Shown here: positions 54,514 through 62,545 of the stretch, piece by piece
Numbering within the stretch: the first letter of the stretch is position 1
Layout: the number at the start of each line of letters is the position of its first letter
Notes under the pieces: generated by a model
Seen by the model: only the letters and a program-made list of their open reading frames with translations
Databases searched by the model: none
Told to the model about the DNA's origin: nothing
Assembly (NCBI RefSeq): GCF_020982545.1
Contig: NZ_JAJKLK010000003.1
Coordinates: 744,001-808,000, forward strand
DNA: 64,000 nucleotides
Reading direction: 5' to 3'
Source of the DNA: Streptomyces sp. MNU76
GTDB lineage: Bacteria > Actinomycetota > Actinomycetes > Streptomycetales > Streptomycetaceae
Made by a program: the position numbers and the translations under genes

Positions 54514-54652
54514 AGGTCCTCCTCCGAACAGCGGGCGAAAGTATCAGGGGTGCCCCGATCGGGACGCATGCATGATCACAGCACTCGTTGCGGGCAGCAA
54601 TGCCAGACTCCGGCAATAATCTGCGAGCTTCACGGCGGTGGCATGGCAAGAG

Positions 54653-54689
54653 GCCCCCAACAGGGCCTTTGCGGTCGCCTGCTGGGGGC
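54653..54689. terminator. Terminator inside the element
   Basis: GCCCCCAACAGG (54653-54664) pairs with CCTGCTGGGGGC (54678-54689) with one mismatch. It lies 3' of the minus-strand run 55606-54793. The rest of 54514-54792 shows no convincing gene. Confidence 0.65.
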
Positions 54690-54792
54690 GTTGCCCGCAC
54701 CGGACGGGGGAGGCCGGTACGGGTGTCCTGCGTGCTGCCCTTGTGCCTCGCGACACCCCGGAGCGGCAGCCATCGGGTTTGGTGCTAGCGCG

Positions 54793-55065
54793 CTAGACGC
54801 CCTGGGCGTCGCTCTCGCGGTACGGGTTGTCTCCCGTGGGAGTCACGCGCCAGAACGTCTCTGCCGTCGCCTTGAACTGACGATGTGTCGGATTCAGGCC
54901 CGTGTGCTTCAACGCCCACACTTCAACTGGCAAGCACTCATTGTCAGTTGGCTGAGCCTGCGCCCCGCACGTGATGCACTCGGCTGAGTAGATGCCCTGC
55001 GTAGCGCCCTGGGCGGTTTCCGGCCCTAGCGTCCATTCAGCGGCTTTGATGATCGAGCGCGTCAC
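54793..55065 (-). CDS. DUF7848-like small protein
   Basis: 90 residues; start overlaps the preceding stop (ATGA, 55062-55065). It has a CITCGAQ knuckle and terminal ...TFWRVTPTGDNPYRES, with HTGLNPTHRQFKATAETFWR, the pattern of a small Streptomyces family annotated as DUF7848 (from memory). Function unknown; common in Streptomyces phage-like and conjugative regions. Confidence 0.7.
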   Translation of the reverse strand: MTRSIIKAAEWTLGPETAQGATQGIYSAECITCGAQAQPTDNECLPVEVWALKHTGLNPTHRQFKATAETFWRVTPTGDNPYRESDAQGV

Positions 55066-55268
55066 AGGTCCCCCCTGCTACGGCGGTTTGCTTCGGCCAC
55101 AAGGGAATGCAGCCTGCCCCTGCTGCCCTTGCCCCTACAGCGCGAGCAGGCACACGGCGGATATGAGCTGGAGTAATCCGGCACGGTCGACGGCTTCACG
55201 GTGTGCTCGGCGCGTACGAGGGTCCGGGTGCCTGTCTGCGGATCGATCCGGTACACAGCGATGGTCAT
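55062..55268 (-). CDS. Small protein with CxxC motif
   Basis: 68 residues from the ATG at 55266-55268. MTIAVYRIDPQTGTRTLVRA leads to CACSRCRGKG, which could bind a metal. It overlaps the upstream stop by one base and the downstream start by four, so it is part of a coupled three-gene run. Confidence 0.65.
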   Translation of the reverse strand: MTIAVYRIDPQTGTRTLVRAEHTVKPSTVPDYSSSYPPCACSRCRGKGSRGRLHSLVAEANRRSRGDL

Positions 55269-55606
55269 CACTGGACGCACCCCCAAGGGTCGCCCTGGGC
55301 GCCTGTGCGCGCATTCCTGGGCGCCTCGCCCAGTGCTGCGACATAGGGGCGCACAAGGGCGCCTGTGTGTTCCCAGTCGGCAGGCGGGAACCATTCGGCG
55401 CGCGCGTGCGGCCGGGGCTGCCATGCCTCGCCCTGGGCGCGCTCCGCGCGGTGCCTGCGAGCAATGACCAGCCTCGCGCCCAGTACGCCGGGGGCGAGCC
55501 ACGTACGGGGCGGCGCCTGGGGCACATGCGCGCTGCTGTGCCTGCCGGGCGTGCGTCGCCGGAATACGGCTCTCACCCGTTCGAACGTCTGTGATAGGTA
55601 GTGCAT
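55268..55606 (-). CDS. Small basic protein, unknown
   Basis: 112 residues from the ATG at 55604-55606, with AAGGAGCG upstream. It reads MHYLSQTFERVRAVFRRRTP and ends with WFPPADWEHTGALVRPYVAA. Basic, Arg-rich, no family recognised. First gene of the leftward run and divergent from the XRE gene, so the gap 55607-55781 holds both promoters. Confidence 0.6.
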   Translation of the reverse strand: MHYLSQTFERVRAVFRRRTPGRHSSAHVPQAPPRTWLAPGVLGARLVIARRHRAERAQGEAWQPRPHARAEWFPPADWEHTGALVRPYVAALGEAPRNARTGAQGDPWGCVQ

Positions 55607-55781
55607 TGTCGTCGCTCCTTCGAAGCGTCGGCCACGCCCCAGGGCCGTTCGCGCGGTCGCTGGGGTCCTTGCTGTCTGGCCATGCTGACGACTCATCAAG
55701 GACGTATCTGGCCAGGTCTGGCGACACCTGGGACGTCTCGGCGGTAGCGTGGAAGAACGCCCAAACGTCCCAGGGGGAGAC

Positions 55782-56552
55782 TTGAATACGGCTCTAAGAT
55801 CAGCTATGCAGTCCGCGAACCTGTCGCCAAGGCAACTCGCGGTTCGCGTAGGCGTTTCTGGCAAGACCGTTGAAAGGTGGGTTGCGGACGCTGAGCTAAT
55901 CCCGCACGCCAGAAACCGCGAAGACGCCTGTCAGGCGTTGGGAGTTGACGAAGAAATGCTGTGGCCCAAAGCGGTTAAGGACCGGATTAAGACCGGCGGT
56001 GACCGGGAAATTGTTCGCTCGTATCCCTATCGGTCGTCCTGCCCTTCGACCGTTTGGGGCGAGCTAATCGCCGATGCCTCAAAGGAATTGTTCTTCGCGG
56101 GCTACACCAATTATTTCCTGTGGCTCGACCAGCCTGCATTCGTTTCCACCCTGCGTCAGAAACTCGACAACGGATGCCGCGTGCGCTTCCTCCTGGGCGA
56201 CCCAGACGGCGAGGTAACGCGCAACCGCGAGGAAATCGAAGATGTGGCGCTAACAGTGTCCACGCGTATTCGCATCACGCTTGAACACCTGGGCAAGCTG
56301 GGTTCCCATGAGGGACTAGAGACGCGTTTCTCTGCCCCTGGGGATGCGACAAACCATGTGTCCCTGTCGGTATTCAGGTTCGACAATGAGGCGCTAGTTA
56401 CTCCTCACCTCGCCCGACTGGTCGGGCATGACTCGCCCCTCCTGCACTTGAGGCAATACGAGGATGGCGGCATGTTCGCTCGATTTGCTGAGCATGCAGA
56501 GGAGTTGTGGTCAAGGGGCGTTCCGATCGAGCCTGCGACCAAGGCAGTCTGA
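55782..56552 (+). CDS. XRE-type regulator with PLD-like C-terminal domain (DUF5919 type)
   Basis: 256 residues if started at TTG 55782 (CAGGGGGAGAC upstream); GTG 55749 is the alternative. The N-terminal HTH is ANLSPRQLAVRVGVSGKTVE, RWVADAELIPHARNREDACQ. The remainder (ELFFAGYTNYFLWLDQPAF, NGCRVRFLLGDPDGEVTRNR, LVTPHLARLVGHDSPLLHLR) matches Streptomyces proteins carrying DUF5919, a phospholipase-D-like fold, from memory. The only plus-strand gene of the element, opposite the capsid and integrase genes, so it is the likely control switch. Confidence 0.82.
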   Translation: MNTALRSAMQSANLSPRQLAVRVGVSGKTVERWVADAELIPHARNREDACQALGVDEEMLWPKAVKDRIKTGGDREIVRSYPYRSSCPSTVWGELIADASKELFFAGYTNYFLWLDQPAFVSTLRQKLDNGCRVRFLLGDPDGEVTRNREEIEDVALTVSTRIRITLEHLGKLGSHEGLETRFSAPGDATNHVSLSVFRFDNEALVTPHLARLVGHDSPLLHLRQYEDGGMFARFAEHAEELWSRGVPIEPATKAV

Positions 56553-56570
56553 GGCACCGCCAACGCAGAA

Positions 56571-56618
56571 AACGGCCCCGGTACCGCCCCGCAAACGCGA
56601 GGGATACCGGGGCCGTTT
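56571..56618. terminator. Shared terminator between XRE and capsid genes
   Basis: AACGGCCCCGGTA (56571-56583) pairs with TACCGGGGCCGTT (56605-56617), a 13-bp perfect stem, flanked by AAA and TTT. It lies between convergent genes and can act both ways. Confidence 0.88.
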
Positions 56619-56632
56619 CATGGCCGAACAGG

Positions 56633-58054
56633 TCAGAACGTCGGTGTGACCAGACCGGTGCCCGCCACCTTTGCCATGGCGCCGGACGGATACCGCTGGA
56701 ACGTGTACGCGAAATAGCTGTACGCGACCAGGAGCACGCCCAGGGAAGCGGCGGCGGGCTGTTCCGCGCGGATGAACATTGGGGCGTTCGGGTCCTCCCA
56801 AAGGTGGCATTCACGCTGCGGGACAACATAAATCTCGTCCTCATTCGTGCCCCCGCCGAAATTGGTCGCAATGTTGTTGTCCACCACGACCAGGAGCCCG
56901 GACGACAGCTTGGCGCGCACGGCAGGGCCGTACTCGTTCGTGAGCGTCAAACCGCCGGCGTTTACCGGCATTCCACCCGTCGACACAAACGGCCACGAAG
57001 AGCCGACTTGCGAAGCAAGCCAGTTCCAGCGGCGGGAATGCATCACCGCATGCGTGGCATAGCCCATGTTCAACAGCGTGGCTTCCACAGTGGACGCGCC
57101 GCCCTGAATCTTCGGCCACAATTCCGCCGCAGTCGGCGACGCGTCGGTATAGGCCGTGGCCGAAGCAACGTTCGTCAGACCGGTGGTGGCCTGATTCAAC
57201 AGTGTGGAATCCAGCGTGGTCGCCACACGGTCGAAAAGGTCTTGCATTGTCACGTCGTCGATACCGGTACCGCGCTCGATTGCCTGCCTCGAAATGGTCT
57301 GCTGACCAGCCGCAGTCTGCACGGGAACGGACAACTGAGTGTCGTCCATGTTGGTTTCCGAAACGGCCGTGTTCTGCGTGGTCTGAAGCGCAGCGCTTGA
57401 AGAGGTAGTGATGCGGCTGATCTCGATGGTCATACCGGATGCGGGCAGCGGGTGAGGAGCACAGGCAGCGTCCGCGAACGGGCGCAGCGAGGCCGTACCG
57501 GGGGCGAACATTTCCGTGAGGTACTGCGGCACCGTCAGGCCCGCGAACGCGCCTGTACCGACCGCACGCGTCAGGTACTCGCCGCGCTCCACCCGCTCTT
57601 CCTGCATGTGCCGCGCCAGGCGCTCGTTCGCGCCCACATCCCCGAACATGAACTGCCGGGAGATGTCCATCAGGAAGTTGCGGCCTGCCGGGTCCTCGTC
57701 GGGCCGGTAGGTTCGCTGCTCCATCCCGATACGGGCCACACGGTCATAAGCAGGCTTGCGAACCTGCGTGGGCGTGATCTGATTCGCCCTCTGGGCGTAC
57801 GTGACCTCTTCGAGCTGCACGGCGCGCAACTGTTCCAGATCACGCGCCGCATTCCGCACCTCGATAACCGCAGCGTCACGGGCTTCGGTGAACTCCTGAA
57901 CGGCTCGGTCTTCCTCGGCAGTCAGGTGAGTGCGTCCGGCGCTTTGCGCAGCGTCGAGAACGCGTTCCGCCTGCTTCTGTGCCATGTCCTTGCGGTGGCG
58001 CGCGTTGTCGCGAACGCCTTCAACCTTGCGAATCTGGTCGGCGAGTGTGGGCAT
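56633..58054 (-). CDS. HK97-fold phage major capsid protein
   Basis: 473 residues from the ATG at 58052-58054 (AAGGGGTGG upstream). The N-terminal 100 residues are a helical coiled-coil scaffold or delta-domain (QIRKVEGVRDNARHRKDMAQ, AAVIEVRNAARDLEQLRA). The rest has the capsid pattern: GTGAFAGLTVPQYLTEMFAP, QTISRQAIERGTGIDDVTMQ, MGYATHAVMHSRRWNWLASQ and ending EQPAAASLGVLLVAYSYFAY. Portal, terminase, protease and tail genes are not found nearby. No encapsulin cargo gene either. A satellite that makes its own shell from helper parts is the leading idea. Confidence 0.9.
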   Translation of the reverse strand: MPTLADQIRKVEGVRDNARHRKDMAQKQAERVLDAAQSAGRTHLTAEEDRAVQEFTEARDAAVIEVRNAARDLEQLRAVQLEEVTYAQRANQITPTQVRKPAYDRVARIGMEQRTYRPDEDPAGRNFLMDISRQFMFGDVGANERLARHMQEERVERGEYLTRAVGTGAFAGLTVPQYLTEMFAPGTASLRPFADAACAPHPLPASGMTIEISRITTSSSAALQTTQNTAVSETNMDDTQLSVPVQTAAGQQTISRQAIERGTGIDDVTMQDLFDRVATTLDSTLLNQATTGLTNVASATAYTDASPTAAELWPKIQGGASTVEATLLNMGYATHAVMHSRRWNWLASQVGSSWPFVSTGGMPVNAGGLTLTNEYGPAVRAKLSSGLLVVVDNNIATNFGGGTNEDEIYVVPQRECHLWEDPNAPMFIRAEQPAAASLGVLLVAYSYFAYTFQRYPSGAMAKVAGTGLVTPTF

Positions 58055-58272
58055 AATCCACCCCTTGAATAAGTGCGCGGAAGAATGGCGCGTGCCCGCT
58101 GCAAGGGGTCGGCCGTCGGGGCATCTGCCCGACCGGCCCGGACTCACCACCCACCCGGACCATCTGACCGGCGAGGGGTGCCCGTGGCACTGGGAATCCG
58201 GCTGGACCACGCCCCCAGGGATATCTACCAGGGGGGGGCGCGGTCCATGCCTGGAACCGTCTGAATTGTAAA

Positions 58273-58500
58273 TCAATGAGCATTCATTTGTCGCTGCACC
58301 TCCGCGAGTGCAGCGTCCCAATTCTCCACTGACCCGTTTTTGGTGGAGATCCCGTACTCATTCGCCCATGCCGCAATGGCGAATATCAGCATGAGGGGGT
58401 CGGAGTTGTCCACGATCACGGCGGCGCCGGTCTCGTCTCCGGCCAGGCAGGCGCGGAGCAGAGCCGGGACAGTTGCGGGCTCAAGGGTCTTACCGTCCAT
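58273..58500 (-). CDS. Small hypothetical protein upstream of capsid
   Basis: 75 residues from ATG 58500, with GAAGGAGTCACC upstream. It is acidic (VPALLRACLAGDETGAAVIV, LIFAIAAWANEYGISTKN) and likely a short helical domain. Same strand as the capsid, 218 bp upstream. A capsid-size or assembly factor is conceivable but unsupported. The 58055-58272 gap holds a C-rich stretch and no gene. Confidence 0.6.
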   Translation of the reverse strand: MDGKTLEPATVPALLRACLAGDETGAAVIVDNSDPLMLIFAIAAWANEYGISTKNGSVENWDAALAEVQRQMNAH

Positions 58501-58712
58501 GGTGACTCCTTCAAGATCATCTCAGGTACTCGGCATCGGGGAGATAAAAATTAGCTCGGGCAGGGGCTGAGAAGGGGGCAGATTTCTAAAAATCGGAGCG
58601 CTCCGGCCCGCCTCTCGCCTTGTGACGAGAGGCTTTCAGGTTCCAGCGCCCAGCATTGCCACCATGCCGTGATCTTGCTTCCTACCTTCGGCCTTTCTCT
58701 GCCCGTTCCTTG

Positions 58713-58824
58713 CCCTGCCGCCTGCCCTGCCTTATAGGCAGGGGCAGGGAGGCAGGGTTGCAAAGGGACATACGACCCTGCCGCGCGGCAGGGTTAAGGC
58801 AGGGTTCCGGCAGGGTCGGCAGGG
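58713..58824. repeat. GGCAGGG iteron-like array
   Basis: Seven direct GGCAGGG copies (58737, 58743, 58751, 58787, 58798, 58809, 58818) and three inverted CCCTGCC copies (58713, 58725, 58776) in 112 bp. The last copies overlap the 3' end of the Rep-like gene. The CCTGCC/GGCAGG pairs can also form a hairpin around TTATA (58732-58736). Candidate origin or Rep binding region. 58501-58712 has no convincing gene. Confidence 0.65.
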
Positions 58825-60101
58825 TAGTGCTTATTAGCCTGGCCGACACTTTTAATGATCACCTGGGCGTGATCTATAAGCCATTCCAGCGCCCAGTCAA
58901 TCTCTGCGTTTCCGCCTGTGACTCCTCGGCGTATCGCGCTCTTACTCGCCCCTGGGTTGTGTTGGACAAATCCCAGGACGGCAGTACGTAGCTTCTCCGG
59001 AGGCTCCGCCCTATATCCCTTTTCATCTGCTGGGCGTGCTGGCCATAGTTTGGCTATGGGCATAGGTTTTTCCTTGAAATCGATCACTAGGTCTGCGAAG
59101 TGCTGCGGAGTCTTGCCCGGTACGGCATGGGCCCTTACCCATGCTGGCCGGTCTTTCTCGACTCGGAGCCTGCTTTTTCCGGTTGCGCCTTTGCCTATCG
59201 GATGGACAGGGTCAAGGAGATAGGACACGCCTGTAAGGGCAGACTTTTTGTGCTGTGATCCGATGGCGCGCTTACCGTCGTGCGGCACGTGGTCGAGCAC
59301 AACGACGGCCCATTGAGCGGCAGCGAACGGCTTTGTCATCTTGGAATGCCATGCCGCTACGTCCTCCGCTTTGATGCCGTCCAAGCCTTCAAGGGCCATT
59401 GCCTCTGTCATGCCGTCGAATATGGCGAGACTGCCGTCAAGAGAAACGAGCCTCCGAAACTCGCTTTCCTCGGCGTCTGTAAGCGGCCCCGTAGGGTTGC
59501 AGTAGGTGAAGAACTGGGCTATATCCTCACGGCTTGCCCCAAGCAATTTTAGTCGTCGGACAATAGAGGCTGAGTCATCTTCGAAGTCGATATAGACCAC
59601 ATGTCGGCGTGCCCGGATTTCCTGTACGGCTACCAGACACACTAGCCAGGACTTGCCCGCTTCCGACTCGGCATGGACGCCGTTTATCTTTCCACGGTAG
59701 AAAATACCTAGGGGCATATCGCCGGACAGGTGGCCGACGTCGGTTTGTGTCTCGCTCTCTGCCGCTTCCCATACTGAGTCAATGTCTGCCGGTGTCCATG
59801 ATGGGCCCTTGCCGTTCTCCTCCAGTAGGATTCTCTTGGCCCGTTTCTTTGCCCTCTCATAACTAACTATGTCATTTGCTTTGTCTATCTCTGCCCCCTC
59901 GCGCTCAAATGCCTCGATACGTGCCTCTGTTTCGGCATCTAGGCCCCTCGTGGGCAGCTTCGATGCAACGCGTGAGACGATGCGCTGTACGTCATCGCTG
60001 AATGACTCCAGGGGTGCTGTCTGCGGATTGAGGAGCCACGCGAGGGCGAGGCGAATGTCTATCTCCGATTTGTGCAACTCTTCTGGCGTTGTCTCAGTCA
60101 C
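58794..60101 (-). CDS. RepA-like AAA ATPase (AAA_25/DnaB-like)
   Basis: 435 residues from GTG 60101, overlapping the stop of the upstream gene. N-terminal helical part, then Walker A-like INGVHAESEAGKSWL, VVYIDFEDDSASIVRRLKLL, Walker B-like SLAIFDGMTEAM, and the sensor VVVLDHVPHDGKRAIGSQHK. This is the pattern of plasmid RepA/AAA_25 helicase domains. The C-terminus (VLGFVQHNPGASKSAIRRGV, WALEWLIDHAQVII) is a winged helix. It probably drives replication of the excised element with the adjacent GGCAGGG repeats. Confidence 0.85.
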   Translation of the reverse strand: MTETTPEELHKSEIDIRLALAWLLNPQTAPLESFSDDVQRIVSRVASKLPTRGLDAETEARIEAFEREGAEIDKANDIVSYERAKKRAKRILLEENGKGPSWTPADIDSVWEAAESETQTDVGHLSGDMPLGIFYRGKINGVHAESEAGKSWLVCLVAVQEIRARRHVVYIDFEDDSASIVRRLKLLGASREDIAQFFTYCNPTGPLTDAEESEFRRLVSLDGSLAIFDGMTEAMALEGLDGIKAEDVAAWHSKMTKPFAAAQWAVVVLDHVPHDGKRAIGSQHKKSALTGVSYLLDPVHPIGKGATGKSRLRVEKDRPAWVRAHAVPGKTPQHFADLVIDFKEKPMPIAKLWPARPADEKGYRAEPPEKLRTAVLGFVQHNPGASKSAIRRGVTGGNAEIDWALEWLIDHAQVIIKSVGQANKHYPADPAGTLP

Positions 60102-60382
60102 TCAGCGCCTCCGCCGAGTGGGCCAGTTATGACCCCTGTCATTCCGCCTGTGGCTACGGCTGCCCGGAATGTGTCAGGAACGTCTGTGAGGGTGCCTCGC
60201 AATACCGGGCAGCTCGCATCATGACACACCGTCATGCGCCACATCCCGGACGGGTCCTTAGTGATGCCGTCAACGCTTGACCGGCAATGCGAACAACGGT
60301 ATTGCCGGGCAAATTCTTTGACCGATTTCGGGGGTCCGCTCGGCGCCGGCTTCGGCTTTCTTGGTCGGTTCTTTTTGGGCAT
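60098..60382 (-). CDS. Small zinc-ribbon protein
   Basis: 94 residues from the ATG at 60380-60382 with GGAGGGATATCT upstream. A Lys/Pro-rich start (MPKKNRPRKPKPAPS) precedes CSHCRSSVDG and CHDASCPV, a four-Cys zinc ribbon. The stop overlaps the Rep-like start by 4 bp, so the two are coupled; likely a DNA-binding cofactor of replication. Confidence 0.72.
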   Translation of the reverse strand: MPKKNRPRKPKPAPSGPPKSVKEFARQYRCSHCRSSVDGITKDPSGMWRMTVCHDASCPVLRGTLTDVPDTFRAAVATGGMTGVITGPLGGGAE

Positions 60383-60572
60383 AGATATCCCTCCTGATTT
60401 CACGTAAACGGTACTTTCAATGGTCGTCAGCTCATCACCTGACCGCCTTACCGCTCTTGCACTGACGTACTCGGCGCGACGCTTCCCAGCGTGGCTACCG
60501 GCGCTCATGCTTCAACCCGTGTCTATTCGCTTCAACGGGCGCTCGGGCGTATGGAGTTGTGGGCAGGGGTGA

Positions 60573-60779
60573 TTACTCGACCGGGGGCAGGAGTGCCCGG
60601 AGCCGTTCTATCTGTTCGGGGGTGAGGGGCGGTGCGCTTTCGACGTCACGCCTGATGCGCTCTGCAAGGGCAAGTGCCCTCAACTCGCGTTGTTCTTCGG
60701 TGACATCAGCGTCAGGGTTCTGCCGCCTGCGCCCAGCGATGCGGGCGCGAAGGTGTGCCTTCTCGGGAGAGATGGGCAT
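60573..60779 (-). CDS. Small helical protein
   Basis: 68 residues from the ATG at 60777-60779 (GGAGTCCCCC region upstream). MPISPEKAHLRARIAGRRRQ then TEEQRELRALALAERIRRDV; highly charged and helical. Small proteins of this type occur in Streptomyces integrative elements; function unknown. 60383-60572 shows no further gene. Confidence 0.6.
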   Translation of the reverse strand: MPISPEKAHLRARIAGRRRQNPDADVTEEQRELRALALAERIRRDVESAPPLTPEQIERLRALLPPVE

Positions 60780-60928
60780 GGGGGACTCCGGGATATGCCC
60801 AGTTACGGGCTAGGAGGTGAGTCCGTGCGCTGCGCGAGGCAGGCGGAAACAGCTTTATCCGGAAGGTGGCCCGAGCGCAAGAAAGCACGTGCGTGTAATT
60901 CTCCTGTACGGCCCCCAGGAACGCCGAA

Positions 60929-60960
60929 GCGCCCCCGTCCCAGGAAAGGGACGGGGGCGC
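60929..60960. terminator. Terminator downstream of the integrase
   Basis: GCGCCCCCGTCCC (60929-60941) pairs with GGGACGGGGGCGC (60948-60960), a perfect 13-bp stem with a 6-nt loop, immediately 3' of the integrase gene's stop at 60974. Confidence 0.9.
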
Positions 60961-60973
60961 CGTTGGCGGACCG

Positions 60974-62476
60974 TTACGCGGCCGTACAGCCGTTGCAGGC
61001 GGTCTTGTGCAGGTGTGCGCGGTCGGCAGGGTCAACGCGCCTGCCCGGACCAACCGGCATGATGCGCACCTCGCCCAGCACCGAGGGAGCGAGCACCATG
61101 CGCGCGACGGCACGCCGTGCCGCCACGGGGGCAGCGGCCCAGCGTCGCGCCACGTCCTTACCAGGCGTGATCATGTCGGCGAGTTGTGCGGGCGCCCGCA
61201 GCTTCTGTTCCTCGGCCCGAAGACGCTCGATGTCCTCCGTCAGGGAGTCCACGAGTCGGCCCATGGCGAGCGCCTCGCCCACCGTGGCCGTCTTCGTGCC
61301 CTCCGCCTCGCGCCGTTCGCCCTCCAGCCGCTCTCTCTCGGTGCGGATCTCCTCGGCGCGCGCCTCGTCCTCCGGGGCGGCAGTGAACGCCGCGTACACC
61401 CGGCTTTCGTCGCCCAGGAACGAAAGGATCTCGCCGGGGCTCTCCTCGGTGCCGATCAGGAGTTCATCAATGCGCGCCTGGGGAACCTGGACGCACCCGT
61501 GATCGCGGCACGCGTAACTGGGCACGCCCTTGACCTGTACGGCACGCGTGGGGCCACCGCACTTCCCGCAACGGATGATCCGGGTCAGTTCATACTGTGC
61601 GCGGCCGTCCGGGCGCCGCTTCTGGCTCTGCGTCCTGGTCGTCAGCATGCGGACCACTGCCCGGTAGTCCGCCTCTGAGACAAGCCCCTTCCACGTTCCG
61701 GGGCGCTCCATGCCATGGTGCGAGCGGATTCCGGCGTACGCGCACTTCACTGCCATGCTCCGCAGGTGCTGCGGCACGAACGGGCGCCCCGACCCGTTGC
61801 GGATGCCCCGCTCCGCGAAGTCACGGGCAATGGCGCCCATGGAGTGCCCCGCCTTGATCCGCCGGAACAGTTCACGGACCATGTCCGCCTTACTCAGCCC
61901 CGGAACGGCCTCGGTGTCGTCGGCTATCCAGTCCGTGAGCTTCCCCGTGCGCGTGTCGTGCACAGGCACGTAGCCGTAGGGGGCGCGGCCGGTCGGACGG
62001 CCGTCCGCAGCATTCGAGGCGGCATTGCGCGCGGTGCGGGTGTGGACCTTGTACGACTCGTACTGAGAGTCAACGGCGTCTTCCTGCAAGCTGCGGACAT
62101 CGCGGCCGTTGCGCGGGTCGTAGGTGCGTCCATGGCTGGTCACATGAATTAGCTTGCCCTGCTCCTCGCACAACTCGATGAGATACGCCCACTCTGAGAC
62201 CTTGCGGGACCCACGCGACGACTCCCAGATGATCAGAACGTCGTCGGTGAACGCGCCGGAAGTCAGGTCCTTGACCAGCCGCGCGAAGTCGCCGCGCTGC
62301 TTCCGGCTGTACTTGCTGGCCGATATGCCGTCGTCGATGTACGGGGCGGCACTGATCATGATGCGGTGCGTTTCGGCACTGCGGATGTTGTCGGCGTGCT
62401 GCTCGTCGCAGCTCTGCCCCTTCTTCTTGCTGACTCGGAGGTACTCGCGGCCGGTGATCTGCTGTGTCGTCGTCAT
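60974..62476 (-). CDS. int: Large serine recombinase (integrase)
   Basis: 500 residues from ATG 62476. The resolvase domain has YLRVSKKKGQS with nucleophile Ser16, DDGISASKYSRKQRGDFARL and DVLIIWESSRGSR. The recombinase domain is GRAPYGYVPVHD...MGAIARDFAERGIRNGSG, and a zinc ribbon (RCGKCGG, CRDHGC) with a coiled coil (EEIRTERERLEGERREAEG) follows. The size and layout match phiC31/TG1-class integrases. The start lies only 20 bp from the right junction, as usual. It catalyses insertion at the copA site; excision would need a directionality factor, not identified. Confidence 0.96.
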   Translation of the reverse strand: MTTTQQITGREYLRVSKKKGQSCDEQHADNIRSAETHRIMISAAPYIDDGISASKYSRKQRGDFARLVKDLTSGAFTDDVLIIWESSRGSRKVSEWAYLIELCEEQGKLIHVTSHGRTYDPRNGRDVRSLQEDAVDSQYESYKVHTRTARNAASNAADGRPTGRAPYGYVPVHDTRTGKLTDWIADDTEAVPGLSKADMVRELFRRIKAGHSMGAIARDFAERGIRNGSGRPFVPQHLRSMAVKCAYAGIRSHHGMERPGTWKGLVSEADYRAVVRMLTTRTQSQKRRPDGRAQYELTRIIRCGKCGGPTRAVQVKGVPSYACRDHGCVQVPQARIDELLIGTEESPGEILSFLGDESRVYAAFTAAPEDEARAEEIRTERERLEGERREAEGTKTATVGEALAMGRLVDSLTEDIERLRAEEQKLRAPAQLADMITPGKDVARRWAAAPVAARRAVARMVLAPSVLGEVRIMPVGPGRRVDPADRAHLHKTACNGCTAA

Positions 62477-62496
62477 GCATCACAGCATGCCAAAGA

Positions 62497-62520
62497 GGTT
62501 CCCCTTTAGCTGCGTCCCCT
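62497..62520. other. attR-like junction of the integrative element
   Basis: AGGTTCCCCT-TTA-GCTGCGTCCCC: the left part is element, the right part host. Joined with the left junction, the element side forms a palindrome and the host side a GCAG-TTAG-CTGC dyad, as expected for attP and attB of a serine integrase. Confidence 0.65.
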
Positions 62521-62545
62521 TCGCTCGAGCGGGGGACCCCCATGG

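Larger units (their letters stand above)
54111..62509. mobile_element. 8.4-kb satellite-like integrative element
   Basis: It is bounded by the paired junctions at 54101-54124 and 62497-62520 and splits a copA fragment. Contents left to right: small membrane protein, DUF7848-like and two other small proteins, an XRE/PLD-like protein (plus strand), HK97-type capsid protein, a small protein, RepA-like ATPase with GGCAGGG repeats, zinc-ribbon protein, a small protein, and the serine integrase whose start abuts the right junction. No terminase, portal, protease or tail genes are recognisable, and no conjugation gene. This fits a phage satellite or a mobilisable remnant of a phage. Confidence 0.8.

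Noticed and set aside
54544..54756. A 70-codon minus-strand frame in the integrative element
   Set aside because: It runs through a terminator hairpin and has no clear start signal.
56633..58054. Encapsulin instead of phage capsid
   Set aside because: The long N-terminal helical scaffold-like region, the integrase context and the lack of a cargo enzyme favour a phage-type capsid.
58551..58763. A 70-codon frame between the Rep-like gene and the small protein
   Set aside because: It covers the repeat array, has no ribosome site and its composition follows the repeats.
58713..58824. CRISPR array
   Set aside because: Repeat units are only 7 bp and irregularly spaced, in both orientations; no cas genes are present.
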